Part shown: one piece after another, positions 1 to 6,976 of the stretch
Layout: every line of letters starts with the position of its first letter
How positions within the stretch are numbered: position 1 is the first letter of the stretch
Source: Acetobacteraceae bacterium
Lineage (GTDB): Bacteria > Pseudomonadota > Alphaproteobacteria > Acetobacterales > Acetobacteraceae
DNA length: 12,817 bases
Reading direction: 5' to 3'
Assembly: GCA_020853405.1 (NCBI GenBank)
Contig: JADYYZ010000151.1
Coordinates: forward strand, 1-12,817
The notes under the pieces: model-generated
Databases searched by the model: none
The model's input: only the letters and a program-made list of their open reading frames with translations
What the model was told of the DNA's origin: nothing
Program-made: the position numbers and the translations under genes

Positions 1-278
1 CCGACCTGTCGCACGCCTTCCCCGGCCTCGCCTGCCAGGCCGCAACGATCACCGCCAGCGTGCTCGTGAACTGCACGCCGGCCGGCATGGGGCACGATGC
101 CAGCCTGCCGTGTGACGAATCGCTGATTCCCCGCCGCGGCATGGTCTTTGACATCGTGAACCGCGCCGACACACCCCTGGTGGCGGCCGCCACGGCGCGC
201 GGCTGCCGTACCGAATATGGGTATGCGATGATGATGGCCGAGATTCCCCTGATCCTCGACTGGCTGCTCGGCACATGA
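1..278 (+). CDS. Shikimate dehydrogenase-family protein, C-terminal part (5' end outside window)
   Basis: The open frame enters from the left edge (first complete codon at position 3) and ends with TGA at 276-278, giving about 91 residues. The segment VNCTPAGMG is the hallmark (N-x-T-P-x-G-M) of the NADP-binding domain of AroE-type shikimate/quinate dehydrogenases. It is followed by a DIVNR segment, which matches the D-(L/I)-V-Y stretch of the family, and a C-terminal GYAMMMAE helix corresponding to the usual G-x-x-M-L segment. The family catalyses NAD(P)H-linked reduction of 3-dehydroshikimate or relatives. The substrate-binding N-terminal half is off the window, so biosynthetic AroE cannot be separated from a catabolic quinate/shikimate dehydrogenase paralogue. 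The stop overlaps the start of the next gene (ATGA), so the two are probably co-transcribed and translationally coupled. That is unusual for a housekeeping aroE and leans towards an accessory paralogue. Confidence 0.8.
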   Translation, partial: DLSHAFPGLACQAATITASVLVNCTPAGMGHDASLPCDESLIPRRGMVFDIVNRADTPLVAAATARGCRTEYGYAMMMAEIPLILDWLLGT

Positions 279-1117
279 GGCGCACGGTGATCCTGCACGC
301 CGACGATGTCGGCCTGTGCGACGGCGCGAACCAGGCCTTCCTCCAGCTGGCGCGCGCCGGGGCGATCGACTGCGGCAGCGTGATGGTGCCCTGCCCATGG
401 TTCCCTGGCATCGCGCGCGAGGCGGCAGCCGACCCCTCGCTCGATCTCGGCGTGCACCTGACGCTGACCAGCGAGTGGTACCCCTATCGCTGGGGGCCGA
501 TCAGCACCCGTGCCCGGGGTTCCGGCCTGCTCGACGAACACGGCTTCTTCCCGCGCGACGTGCCAGCCCTGCGCCTGGCCGTCGACCCGGCCGCGGCCGA
601 GGCCGAGATGCAGGCCCAGATCGAACAGGCACTCGCTGCCGGGATCGACGCGACCCACCTCGATACGCACATGGGCGCTGCCCTTGCCCCCGAACTCCTG
701 CCGGCGACGCTGCGGCTTGCCGAGAAATTCCGGCTGCCGCTGCTGCTGCCGCGCGATATCGCGAGCTATCTCGGCGTGCTGCGCATGGGCACGATCGACC
801 CCGCGCCCTATGCCGCCGCCTCGGTACGGAGCCCGATCGACCGCTTCGCGATGACTCCGGGCCATGCGCCGGGCGAGGCGGATTCCGCCTATCGCCGGCT
901 GCTCGACGTCGATGAGGGTGTGACCTTCGTCTCGCTGCACCCGAACCTGGACAGCGACATCGGTGCGATCACCAGCGGCCACCCGCGCCAGGACCCGCGC
1001 TGGCGCATCGAGGAGGCAGCCCTGTTCGCCTCGCTGGCGCCGGCCCGCTGGCTTGCCGAGGCGGGCATCGCGCGAACCGGCATGCGCGCGCTTCGCGATC
1101 GGCTCCGCGGTCGTTGA
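275..1117 (+). CDS. ChbG/HpnK (YdjC) family carbohydrate deacetylase
   Basis: This 280-residue protein fits the usual 250-300 of the YdjC family, metal-dependent deacetylases acting on N-acetylated sugars (ChbG on chitooligosaccharides, HpnK on a hopanoid glycan). Visible family marks are the N-terminal LHADDVG with the catalytic/metal aspartates D10-D11, LGVHLTLTSEW with H61, the metal-binding THLDTHMG (H128, H132), and LHPNLD with H222. It has no signal peptide or membrane helix, so it is probably cytoplasmic. The ATG at 275 overlaps the stop of the upstream dehydrogenase by four bases (ATGA), which supports this start. It ends 16 bp from the converging dhaK stop, with no clear terminator between them. 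Family membership is confident. The substrate is not: no chitobiose transport or hopanoid gene is in view, and the dehydrogenase partner suggests an uncharacterised sugar or acid pathway. Confidence 0.85.
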   Translation: MRRTVILHADDVGLCDGANQAFLQLARAGAIDCGSVMVPCPWFPGIAREAAADPSLDLGVHLTLTSEWYPYRWGPISTRARGSGLLDEHGFFPRDVPALRLAVDPAAAEAEMQAQIEQALAAGIDATHLDTHMGAALAPELLPATLRLAEKFRLPLLLPRDIASYLGVLRMGTIDPAPYAAASVRSPIDRFAMTPGHAPGEADSAYRRLLDVDEGVTFVSLHPNLDSDIGAITSGHPRQDPRWRIEEAALFASLAPARWLAEAGIARTGMRALRDRLRGR

Positions 1118-1133
1118 GGGCTGCCGCGTGCCG

Positions 1134-2123
1134 CTACATGCCCCAGCGGAGTGCTGCGGTGTGCACCGGCGCATCCCAGAGTTTCGCCAGCGCCTCGTCG
1201 AGCACCGTCAGCGTGATCGAACAGCCCGCCATGTCGAGCGAGGTCACGTAGTTGCCGGTGAGGTAGCGCACCGGCTTCACACCGGCGCCCGCGAGGACGC
1301 GGGTCGCCGCATGCACCATCAGGTACAGCTCCATCGCGGGTGTCGCGCCGAAACCGTTGGTCAGCAGCAGCACCTCCGCCCCGCGTTTCAGCCCAAGGTC
1401 GGCAACGCAGGCGCCGACCAGCTCGGCGGCGATCGCGTCGGCGGCGGCAAGTTTCTCGCGCCGGCGACCGGGCTCGCCGTGGATGCCGACGCCGACCTCC
1501 ATCTCGTCCTCGCCGATCGCGAAGGTCGGCTTGCCCGCCGCCGGCACGGTGCACGAGGTGAGCGCGATGCCCATGCTGCGGGTCGCTGCGTTCGCACGCT
1601 CGCCCAGCGCCTTCAGCGCATCGAGCGCGGCACCCTGTTCGGCGGCCGCGCCCAGCATCTTCTCGACCACCAGCGTGCCGGCGACGCCGCGCCGGCCGGT
1701 GGTGTAGAGCGAGTTCTCGATCGCCACGTCGTCATTGGTCAGTACGGTGGCGGTCGGCACCTGGATCATCTCCGCCGCCATCGCGAAATTCATCACGTCG
1801 CCTTCGTAGTTCTTGACGATGAACAGCACGCCGGCGCCGGTTTCGACCGCGGCGGCGGCCTCCAGCATCTGGTCGGGCGTGGGCGAGGTGAAGACCTGGC
1901 CAGGGCAGGCGGCATCCAGCATGCCGGCCCCGACGAAGCCGGCATGCAGCGGTTCGTGCCCCGAGCCGCCGCCGGAAACCAGCGCGACCTTGCCCGGCTT
2001 CGGTGACCGGCGACGCACGAACTTCCTCTCCTCGCCCAGCACCACGATGTCGGCGTGCGCGGCGGCGAACCCATCGAGGCTTTCCGCCAGCACGTCTCCG
2101 ACAGCGTTGATCAGTTTCTTCAT
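1134..2123 (-). CDS. dhaK: Dihydroxyacetone kinase, dihydroxyacetone-binding subunit DhaK
   Basis: The 329-residue product is DhaK, which binds dihydroxyacetone covalently and receives phosphate from DhaL-ATP to make dihydroxyacetone phosphate. The start MKKLIN is typical. Residues 51-58 are GGGSGHEP with the substrate-contacting H56, and KNYEGD places an aspartate at D109. H215 in GVGIHGEPG is the histidine that forms the hemiaminal with the substrate. The C-terminus has NYVTSLDMAGCSITL and WDAPVHTAALRWG as in E. coli DhaK. It is slightly shorter than E. coli DhaK (356) because one central loop is missing. ATG at 2123 overlaps the TGA of the enzyme I gene by four bases and has a strong GAGGAGG site six bases upstream. 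It is the last gene of the operon, unlike E. coli dhaKLM where dhaK is first. The sugar-binding site looks complete. Confidence 0.95.
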   Translation of the reverse strand: MKKLINAVGDVLAESLDGFAAAHADIVVLGEERKFVRRRSPKPGKVALVSGGGSGHEPLHAGFVGAGMLDAACPGQVFTSPTPDQMLEAAAAVETGAGVLFIVKNYEGDVMNFAMAAEMIQVPTATVLTNDDVAIENSLYTTGRRGVAGTLVVEKMLGAAAEQGAALDALKALGERANAATRSMGIALTSCTVPAAGKPTFAIGEDEMEVGVGIHGEPGRRREKLAAADAIAAELVGACVADLGLKRGAEVLLLTNGFGATPAMELYLMVHAATRVLAGAGVKPVRYLTGNYVTSLDMAGCSITLTVLDEALAKLWDAPVHTAALRWGM

Positions 2124-3811
2124 GGCGGTCCTCCTCGGTTCGGTTCGGCGCCCGGATGCGCCGCCGGCGGCGGCGGGGCATTTCGCGCGCCGGCGCCGAG
2201 CGTGATCGCCGCGATCGCCTGCTTCACTTCGGCGACCGCGGCCGGCGCCATCGACAGGGTGCGAAGGCCGGCGCGAAGCAGCATCCCGCTCAGCCCGGGA
2301 TCGCCGGCGGCATCGCCGCAGAGCGATACCTCGACCCCGCGCGCCTGGCCGGCCTCGAGCGTGCGCGCGACCAGGGCCAGCACTGCCGGGTTGGCGGCAT
2401 CGTTCAGGGCAGCGACCGCGGCGATGTCGCGCGCCGCCGCCATGGTGTACTGCGTGAGGTCGTTGGAGCCGATCGAGTAGAAGTCGGCATCGAACCGCTC
2501 GGCGCACAGCGCGGCCGCCGGCACCTCGACCATGATGCCGAGCGAAGGCCGCGCGCAGGCGATGCCGGCCCGACGCAGATCCGCGATCTCGTGCTCCAGC
2601 ATCGCGCGGGCAGCGGCGAGCTCGCCAGGCACCGATACCATCGGCAGCATGACCCGCACCGTACCCAGCGCTGCCGCCCGCGCCATCGCGCGCAGCTGCA
2701 CGCGGAACAACTCCGGGCGCGCGAGCGACAGGCGAATGCCGCGCACGCCAAGGAAGGGATTGCTCTCGCCCTCCGCCGTCAGCCCGGGAACCGGCTTGTC
2801 GCCACCTGCGTCGAGCGTGCGCAGCACCACCGGCCGGCCCGACGCCCAGGCGAGGATGCGCGCATAGGCGGCATACTGCGCTTCCTCGCCGGGCGGCCCG
2901 CCGCTCCCGTGGAACAGGAATTCGGTGCGGGTCAGGCCGATGCCGTCACACATCGCGACGTCGAGCGTCTCCAGTTCCGCCGGATCAGCGACATTCACCA
3001 TCACCCGCACCGCCACGCCATCGGCGGTGGCTGCCGGCAGGCGCAGGAACCGCCCGGCCTGCGCGCGGCGGGCGTCGCGCCTGCCTGCCGCACGGCGGAG
3101 CGCCTCGGCGGTTGCCGCCCGAGCGGCGATCACCAGCACGCCGGCGCCGCCGTCGAGCATCGCCGGCACGGCCTCCGCGATCTCGTCAGGCACCGTCCCG
3201 AACCCGACCGCCATCGGCACGCCGCGCGCACGCGCCAGCATCGCGACGTGCGAGGACGGCGAACCGGCCGCCAGTGCGACACCCCCGCCCGCACTCCAGT
3301 CGATCGCAAGAAAGCGCGATGGCGGCAGATCCTCGGCCAGCAGGATCGCCCCGGGCGGCGGCGGCGCTGCCGCCCCAGCCCCAGCACCAGCACCAGCAAG
3401 CAGCCCGAGCACGCGCTCGCAAAGATCGGCAAGATCGGCGGCACGGGCGCGGAAATACTCGTCCTCCGCCGCCTTGTAGCCGGCGATCTCGGCAGCCATC
3501 GCAGCCTTCCAGGCCAGGTCGGCCGCTTCGCCCGTCGCGATCGCCGCAAGCGCCGGTTCCGCCAGCACCGGATCTTCCAGCAGCGCGACCTGGAACGACA
3601 GGATCCCGGCGGCCTCGTCCGAGCCAGCGGCCGCGAGCTCGGCCAGCTGATCGCGCGCCGTCGCCAGCGCCGCACGCAGCAGCGCGGCTTCGGCCGACGC
3701 ATCACCCCGCGCGACCCGCTCGATACCAGCCGGGCGCAGCCGGAACAGCGGCCCTTCGGCCAGCCCAGGCGCGGCGCCCCGCCCGACGAAGCGTCGCTCC
3801 GCCACCCTCAT
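2120..3811 (-). CDS. PTS enzyme I (phosphoenolpyruvate-protein phosphotransferase) of the dihydroxyacetone system
   Basis: The 563-residue protein is close to general enzyme I (575 in E. coli) and carries all three parts. The N-terminal domain has phospho-histidine H188 in GSPSSHVAMLA. The PEP-binding barrel has LTRTEFLF (R295), RTLDAGGDKP (R331), MVEVPAA (E429) and SIGSNDLTQY (N450, D451). Active-site cysteine C498 lies in SLCGDAAG. It should autophosphorylate from PEP and pass phosphate to the HPr encoded just upstream. An Ala/Gly/Pro-rich stretch at 138-153 and a Pro-rich tail after residue 540 are atypical low-complexity additions. E. coli DhaM carries only an EI fragment; here EI is intact and separate. 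The ATG at 3811 overlaps the HPr stop (ATGA) but has GAGGA immediately next to it, so a GTG two codons downstream (3805) is a possible true start. An in-frame extension to 3955 runs through the HPr gene and was not used. Confidence 0.92.
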   Translation of the reverse strand: MRVAERRFVGRGAAPGLAEGPLFRLRPAGIERVARGDASAEAALLRAALATARDQLAELAAAGSDEAAGILSFQVALLEDPVLAEPALAAIATGEAADLAWKAAMAAEIAGYKAAEDEYFRARAADLADLCERVLGLLAGAGAGAGAAAPPPPGAILLAEDLPPSRFLAIDWSAGGGVALAAGSPSSHVAMLARARGVPMAVGFGTVPDEIAEAVPAMLDGGAGVLVIAARAATAEALRRAAGRRDARRAQAGRFLRLPAATADGVAVRVMVNVADPAELETLDVAMCDGIGLTRTEFLFHGSGGPPGEEAQYAAYARILAWASGRPVVLRTLDAGGDKPVPGLTAEGESNPFLGVRGIRLSLARPELFRVQLRAMARAAALGTVRVMLPMVSVPGELAAARAMLEHEIADLRRAGIACARPSLGIMVEVPAAALCAERFDADFYSIGSNDLTQYTMAAARDIAAVAALNDAANPAVLALVARTLEAGQARGVEVSLCGDAAGDPGLSGMLLRAGLRTLSMAPAAVAEVKQAIAAITLGAGARNAPPPPAAHPGAEPNRGGPP

Positions 3812-4107
3812 TCCTCGCCGAAGCCGCTGCCCGCCAGATCGAGCAGGGCCTTGAGCGCCGGCCCCGCATCGGGGCCGAGCGTGCGGAAATAGAGCGTCGA
3901 TCCCTGCGATGCCTTGGCGCGCATCACCTTCACGGGGCTTTTCGCGTCGATCCATGGCCCATCGGGGTCAAGCGCGAAGTCGATGCGGCTCGAAAAGGTC
4001 TTGGCGAGCTGGGTGAGTTTCACCGCCGGCCGCGCGTGCAGGCCGGCCCGGTTCGGCAGTACGACCGAACCATGCAGCGCGCCGGTTCCGGCCGCCTCGT
4101 CAGCCAT
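3808..4107 (-). CDS. HPr-like phosphocarrier protein of the dihydroxyacetone phosphotransferase system
   Basis: This 99-residue protein belongs to the HPr family (usually 85-90). It carries NRAGLHARPAVKL with the phospho-acceptor H24 and its partner R26. It also has AKSPVKVMRAKASQGS, matching the regulatory-serine helix region of HPr; whether that serine is phosphorylated cannot be judged. It should accept phosphate from the neighbouring enzyme I and pass it to DhaM. I chose ATG at 4107 because GGAGGAG sits four bases before it; another ATG at 4134 has no such site and would add a basic stretch foreign to HPr. It overlaps the dhaM end by 8 bases and the enzyme I start by 4. In E. coli the same domain is fused within DhaM, so this is an unfused form. 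No other PTS component such as a sugar permease is visible, so it may be dedicated to dihydroxyacetone or to a regulatory PTS. Confidence 0.9.
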   Translation of the reverse strand: MADEAAGTGALHGSVVLPNRAGLHARPAVKLTQLAKTFSSRIDFALDPDGPWIDAKSPVKVMRAKASQGSTLYFRTLGPDAGPALKALLDLAGSGFGEE

Positions 4108-4483
4108 ACAGCTCCTCCGCCGCACGCCTGACATCGAGGAGGGAGGATCCGCCCGATGCCTCGGTCGCCGCGATCACCGCCCCCTCGACCAGCGGTGCGT
4201 TGCAGACCACCACGCGCGAACGCCGCGTCTCGTCGAGCAGGCCGATCGCCATCTCGCTGTTGGTCTCGGCCCCGCCAAGGTCGACCAGCACGGCCACGCC
4301 GGCATCCGACCAGGCAGCCTCGATCGCGGCGATGATGCGCGCGACATCGGTGCCGAGCCCGCCATCCGGATCACCGCCGGCAACCGCCAGCGGCACGGCA
4401 TCGCCGACCATCTGGCGGACCATGTCGGCCGCGCCCTCGGCAACTTTCGGCGAATGCGAGACGATCACGATGCCGACATTCAT
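4100..4483 (-). CDS. dhaM: Dihydroxyacetone kinase phosphoryl donor subunit DhaM, stand-alone EIIA domain
   Basis: The 127-residue protein is a mannose-family EIIA domain as in DhaM. It opens MNVGIVIVSHS with phospho-histidine H10 (H9 in E. coli), then GGDPDGGLGTDV around residues 36-47, and LVDLGGAETNSEMA around 66-79. These are all diagnostic of DhaM rather than of sugar-specific EIIA-Man. It takes phosphate from HPr and rephosphorylates the ADP held by DhaL. It consists of the EIIA domain only; the HPr and EI parts that follow it in the E. coli fusion are separate genes here, immediately downstream in the same order as the fused domains. The ATG at 4483 has GGAGA seven bases upstream and overlaps the dhaL stop by four bases. 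Confidence 0.93.
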   Translation of the reverse strand: MNVGIVIVSHSPKVAEGAADMVRQMVGDAVPLAVAGGDPDGGLGTDVARIIAAIEAAWSDAGVAVLVDLGGAETNSEMAIGLLDETRRSRVVVCNAPLVEGAVIAATEASGGSSLLDVRRAAEELYG

Positions 4484-5082
4484 GGCGGTGTCTCCAGCGC
4501 ATCCACCAGCGCCTTGATCATCAGCGCCGAGGAAGCAGCGCCGGGGTCCATGTGCCCGACCGAGCGCGGCCCGAGGAACGAGGCGCGGCCGCGGATCGCC
4601 TGCATCGGCACGGTAGCCGCCGCGGCGTCGCCGGCCGCCGCCTTCAGCGCCGCCCCGTCCGCGCCGCCGGCCAGCGCGGCCGCCGTCGGCACCAGCACAT
4701 CGAGCATCGTCTTCTGCCCCGGTTCCGACTTGCCGCGCGCCATCACCCCCCGGATCGCGCTGGCGAACGCGCAAGCAACGTCGCCGCGCGCCGGCGCGCC
4801 CGGCAGGGCCTTGCCGAGCTCAAGGAACAGCGTGCCATAGAGCGGGCCGGAAGCGCCGCCGACCTTCATCACCAGCGCCATGCCGATGGCCTTCAGCATG
4901 TCCGGCAGGGGTTTCGCCGTGATCGCGTCGAGGTCGCCAAGCACCGCCTCGCACCCGCGCTTCATGTTGACGCCGTGGTCGCCATCGCCGATCGCCTGGT
5001 CGAGCGCGGTCAGGTGATCGGCCGCCGCGATCACCGCCCCGGCCACCGCCCGCACCAGGCGCGCCCGCTGCTGCTGGTCCAT
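4480..5082 (-). CDS. dhaL: Dihydroxyacetone kinase, ADP-binding subunit DhaL
   Basis: The 200-residue protein is DhaL, the all-helical subunit that holds ADP/ATP as a fixed cofactor and transfers phosphate to DhaK-bound dihydroxyacetone. Marks are DQAIGDGDHGVNM, giving the Mg-coordinating D28, D33 and D35 with H36, then KVGGASGPLYG (73-83) and GRASFLGPRSVGHMDPGA (165-182), all strongly conserved. Its length matches E. coli DhaL (about 210). The start at 5082 is preferred because GGAG lies nine bases upstream; an ATG at 5124 lacks a ribosome site and adds residues not seen in the family. It is the first gene of the five-gene operon, and the 75 bp upstream shows no clear promoter, so transcription may begin further upstream, possibly including the membrane-protein gene. 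No DhaR or DhaS regulator is encoded in the window. Confidence 0.94.
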   Translation of the reverse strand: MDQQQRARLVRAVAGAVIAAADHLTALDQAIGDGDHGVNMKRGCEAVLGDLDAITAKPLPDMLKAIGMALVMKVGGASGPLYGTLFLELGKALPGAPARGDVACAFASAIRGVMARGKSEPGQKTMLDVLVPTAAALAGGADGAALKAAAGDAAAATVPMQAIRGRASFLGPRSVGHMDPGAASSALMIKALVDALETPP

Positions 5083-5157
5083 CGCCTTCGTCTCCGCCCC
5101 GCAGCACCAGGCTGCCCGCCGCATTGAACAGCAAAGCCAGGCCCGGCGCCACGGAGG

Positions 5158-5598
5158 CTACCAGGTGACGTAGAACATCGCCTTTGCCAGCAGCACGATC
5201 AGCACGACGTGGCTGAAGACGCTGAGATGGATCAGTCGGAAATGGCGCGACCTCAGCTTGCCGCGCGCGCCCAGTGTCACCGCCGCGATGAAGTGAACCA
5301 GCACGCTGGCAGCGAGAATGATCTTGATCGTGAGCATGGTCGCGAAGCTGCTGGCAAAAGGGTGCGCGAGCGCTGCGCGATACTGCCAGGCCATGGCGAT
5401 GCCGGCCCCATAGAGGGTTGCGATGACGAACGGCATCAGCCGCCTGGCGCGGCGGCCGATCTCGGTCTCGACCGCGCGCATCGCCTCGTGCCCGACCCGC
5501 GGGCGAATGGCTTCGAGGATCAGCACCTCGAAGAAGACAGTGCCGACGAACGTGATCGCCGCGAACAGGTGCAGCGTGACGAGGATGAAATGGCTCAC
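5158..5598 (-). CDS. Four-helix integral membrane protein, possibly CopD-like (function unknown)
   Basis: From the GTG at 5598 this is a 146-residue protein with four hydrophobic helices at about 2-30, 56-72, 88-110 and 123-143, joined by basic loops (GRRARR, ARGKLRSRHFR). The first helix, VTLHLFAAITFVGTVFFE, and histidines H10, H102, H121, H124 and H130 recall CopD-like or DUF2269-like membrane families in which helix histidines bind heme or copper. I could not confirm membership. The start is uncertain: the GTG gives a protein that begins at the first helix but has no strong ribosome site, while another GTG at 5676 would add 26 residues of non-hydrophobic sequence. It lies 75 bp upstream of dhaL on the same strand and could share its transcript, although no functional link to dihydroxyacetone is evident. 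Confidence 0.6.
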   Translation of the reverse strand: MSHFILVTLHLFAAITFVGTVFFEVLILEAIRPRVGHEAMRAVETEIGRRARRLMPFVIATLYGAGIAMAWQYRAALAHPFASSFATMLTIKIILAASVLVHFIAAVTLGARGKLRSRHFRLIHLSVFSHVVLIVLLAKAMFYVTW

Positions 5599-5742
5599 GA
5601 TGGCGATGCTGTCCGCGGATGCAAAGGCAGGCGGAGAGGTGGCGCGGGCACCGCATGCGCGTGACCGCAAGGACACCGGGAGGGAAGGCGCGCCATGGGT
5701 GCCGATCGGGGCCGAGCGCGCGCGCGTTCCGTCAGACCACGC

Positions 5743-5772
5743 CGCACGGCCCGCCCCCGATGCCGCCGTGCG
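5743..5772. terminator. Inverted repeat downstream of the GST gene, possible weak terminator
   Basis: Perfect 8-bp arms CGCACGGC (5743-5750) and GCCGTGCG (5765-5772) enclose a 14-base loop in the gap between the GST stop and the membrane-protein start. It lies at the right place to end the rrf2-AhpD-GST transcript, but there is no T-run on either strand, so intrinsic termination is unproven. Confidence 0.25.
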
Positions 5773-5780
5773 CCGGCCAG

Positions 5781-5840
5781 GCCAGCCTAGGCAAGGCCAG
5801 CCTAGGCAAGACCAGCCTAGGCAAGGCCAGCCTAGGCAAG
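5781..5840. repeat. Four tandem 15-bp repeats overlapping the GST stop codon
   Basis: Four consecutive copies of GCCAGCCTAGGCAAG occupy 5781-5795, 5796-5810, 5811-5825 and 5826-5840. They are identical except for G to A at 5811. Each holds the palindrome GCCTAGGC. The copy at 5826-5840 contains the authentic GST stop (TAG on the minus strand, 5832-5834) and the codons for the C-terminal Gly-Leu-Ala. Because 15 is divisible by three, the array places four in-frame TAG codons behind the gene at 15-base intervals. It looks like local slippage amplification of the gene's 3' end. Confidence 0.9.
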
Positions 5841-6446
5841 GCCTTCGTCCCTGATTGCCTTGGCAACGGCCGGGTCGGCGTGCATGCGCTGATAATAGCG
5901 TCCGATCTCGTGCAGGTCAGACAGGTCGATCTTCATGGCGTGCGCCCAGCGCAGCATGACCAGCAGATACGGATCGGCGATCGAGCGGGTGCCGGCGATC
6001 CAGTCGCGCCCCTTGAGCTGCCGGTCCACCAGCTCGAACAGGCCGCGCACCGCCTTGCGCGCCTGTGCCTTGGTCTTCTCGATCGCGGCCTCGTCGCCGA
6101 GATAGGCGGTCGCGCCGAACAGCGGCTTGAAGGCGGGGTGCAGGTCGGAGTTGACCAGCCCGACCCAGCGATGGACTTCGGCGCGCCCCTTCGGCGTGCC
6201 GTCACCCTCGAGCTTCAGCGCGGGGTTGCTGTCGGCGAGGTAGTCGAGCACCGCGGCGTTCTGCGTCAGGACCGTCCCGTCATCGAGTTCGAGCGCGGGA
6301 ACCGCGCCCCGCGGGTTGACGGCCAGATAGGCAGGCTGCTTCAGCTCGTCGTGGCCGAGCTTGTGCAGCCGGTAGGGCGCACCGGCCCATTCCAGCACGA
6401 TGTGGGCGGCCAGCGAGCAGGCCCCCGGCATGTAGTAGAGTTTCAT
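5832..6446 (-). CDS. Glutathione S-transferase, beta-class-like
   Basis: The 204-residue protein has the standard two-domain length of bacterial GSTs. The N-terminal thioredoxin-like part begins MKLYYMPGACSLAAHI with C10, the catalytic cysteine of beta-class enzymes. It is followed by VNPRGAVPALEL containing the cis-proline, and DGTVLTQNAAVLDYLAD, the glutathione-contacting segment that normally reads E/Q-S-x-A-I. The helical C-terminal domain contains RDWIAGTRSIADPYL, the conserved N-capping-box region. It should conjugate or reduce electrophiles with glutathione in the cytoplasm. ATG at 6446 is chosen because it gives the canonical family start; a TTG at 6452, closer to GAGGGA, is an alternative adding two residues. 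It lies 50 bp behind the AhpD-like gene and probably shares the rrf2 transcript. Its 3' end is duplicated as short tandem repeats. Confidence 0.9.
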   Translation of the reverse strand: MKLYYMPGACSLAAHIVLEWAGAPYRLHKLGHDELKQPAYLAVNPRGAVPALELDDGTVLTQNAAVLDYLADSNPALKLEGDGTPKGRAEVHRWVGLVNSDLHPAFKPLFGATAYLGDEAAIEKTKAQARKAVRGLFELVDRQLKGRDWIAGTRSIADPYLLVMLRWAHAMKIDLSDLHEIGRYYQRMHADPAVAKAIRDEGLA

Positions 6447-6496
6447 GGTCAAAAAAATCCCTCGGAAGGTTCAGAAGAACGGCCGCGCCGCGGCAG

Positions 6497-6955
6497 CTAC
6501 GCTGCCTTCGCGTCGCGCACCGGGTGAATCGAGTGGAACGAAACGCTCAGCCGGTTCCAGGTGTTGATCATGGCGACCGCCACGGTCAGTTTCACCAGCT
6601 CCTCCTCGGTGAACTGCTCGCGCGCCTCGGCATAGAGTGCATCGGAAACGCCGCCGTGCGCGATCAGCGTCACGGCTTCGGTCCAGGCGAAGGCCGCGCG
6701 CTCGCGCCGGCTGAACAGCGGTGATTCCTTCCAGGCGGCGACCAGATAGAGGCGCTGTTCGCTCTCGCCGTCCTGGCGCGCCTCGTGGCTGTGCATGTCG
6801 ACGCAATAGGAACAGCCGTTGAGCTGCGAGGCGCGCAGCTTGACCAGATGCAGAAGGCTTCGTTCGAGCCCGCTCTCCTGCACCGCCTTGTTCAGCCCCA
6901 GCACCGCCTGCATGAGTTCGGGCGCCTTGGGGAAATACGCCAGTCGCGGTTGCAT
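6497..6955 (-). CDS. AhpD-like carboxymuconolactone decarboxylase family protein
   Basis: The 152-residue protein carries the AhpD-type motif NGCSYCVDMHSHEAR with the redox pair C48 and C51 and the assisting histidine H55. It also has the surrounding LVKLRASQLN and ERAAFAWTEAVT segments typical of the ~150-residue CMD family proteins annotated as peroxidase-like. The expected role is peroxide or organic hydroperoxide reduction using the CxxC pair, although most members have no measured substrate. It contains no protocatechuate-pathway signature, so a true carboxymuconolactone decarboxylase is unlikely. It starts 21 bp after the Rrf2 regulator stop with GAAGGA about ten bases upstream of the ATG, and is followed by a GST 50 bp on. 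The three genes look like a regulator-plus-detoxification operon. Confidence 0.88.
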   Translation of the reverse strand: MQPRLAYFPKAPELMQAVLGLNKAVQESGLERSLLHLVKLRASQLNGCSYCVDMHSHEARQDGESEQRLYLVAAWKESPLFSRRERAAFAWTEAVTLIAHGGVSDALYAEAREQFTEEELVKLTVAVAMINTWNRLSVSFHSIHPVRDAKAA

Positions 6956-6976
6956 CGCTCTGTCATCCTTCCAGGT

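Noticed and set aside
963..2006. 347-codon plus-strand frame opposite dhaK
   Set aside because: Arg/His/Gly-rich shadow of dhaK and of the ChbG end; no domain and no ribosome site.
3812..3955. Upstream extension of enzyme I to 3955
   Set aside because: It overlaps the HPr gene in another frame and lacks enzyme I similarity; enzyme I proper starts near 3811.
5781..5840. CRISPR-like array
   Set aside because: Units are 15 bp and directly adjacent without spacers; it is a simple tandem repeat.
6497..6955. Genuine 4-carboxymuconolactone decarboxylase
   Set aside because: The CxxC-x3-H motif is that of AhpD-like peroxidases, and no protocatechuate pathway gene is nearby.
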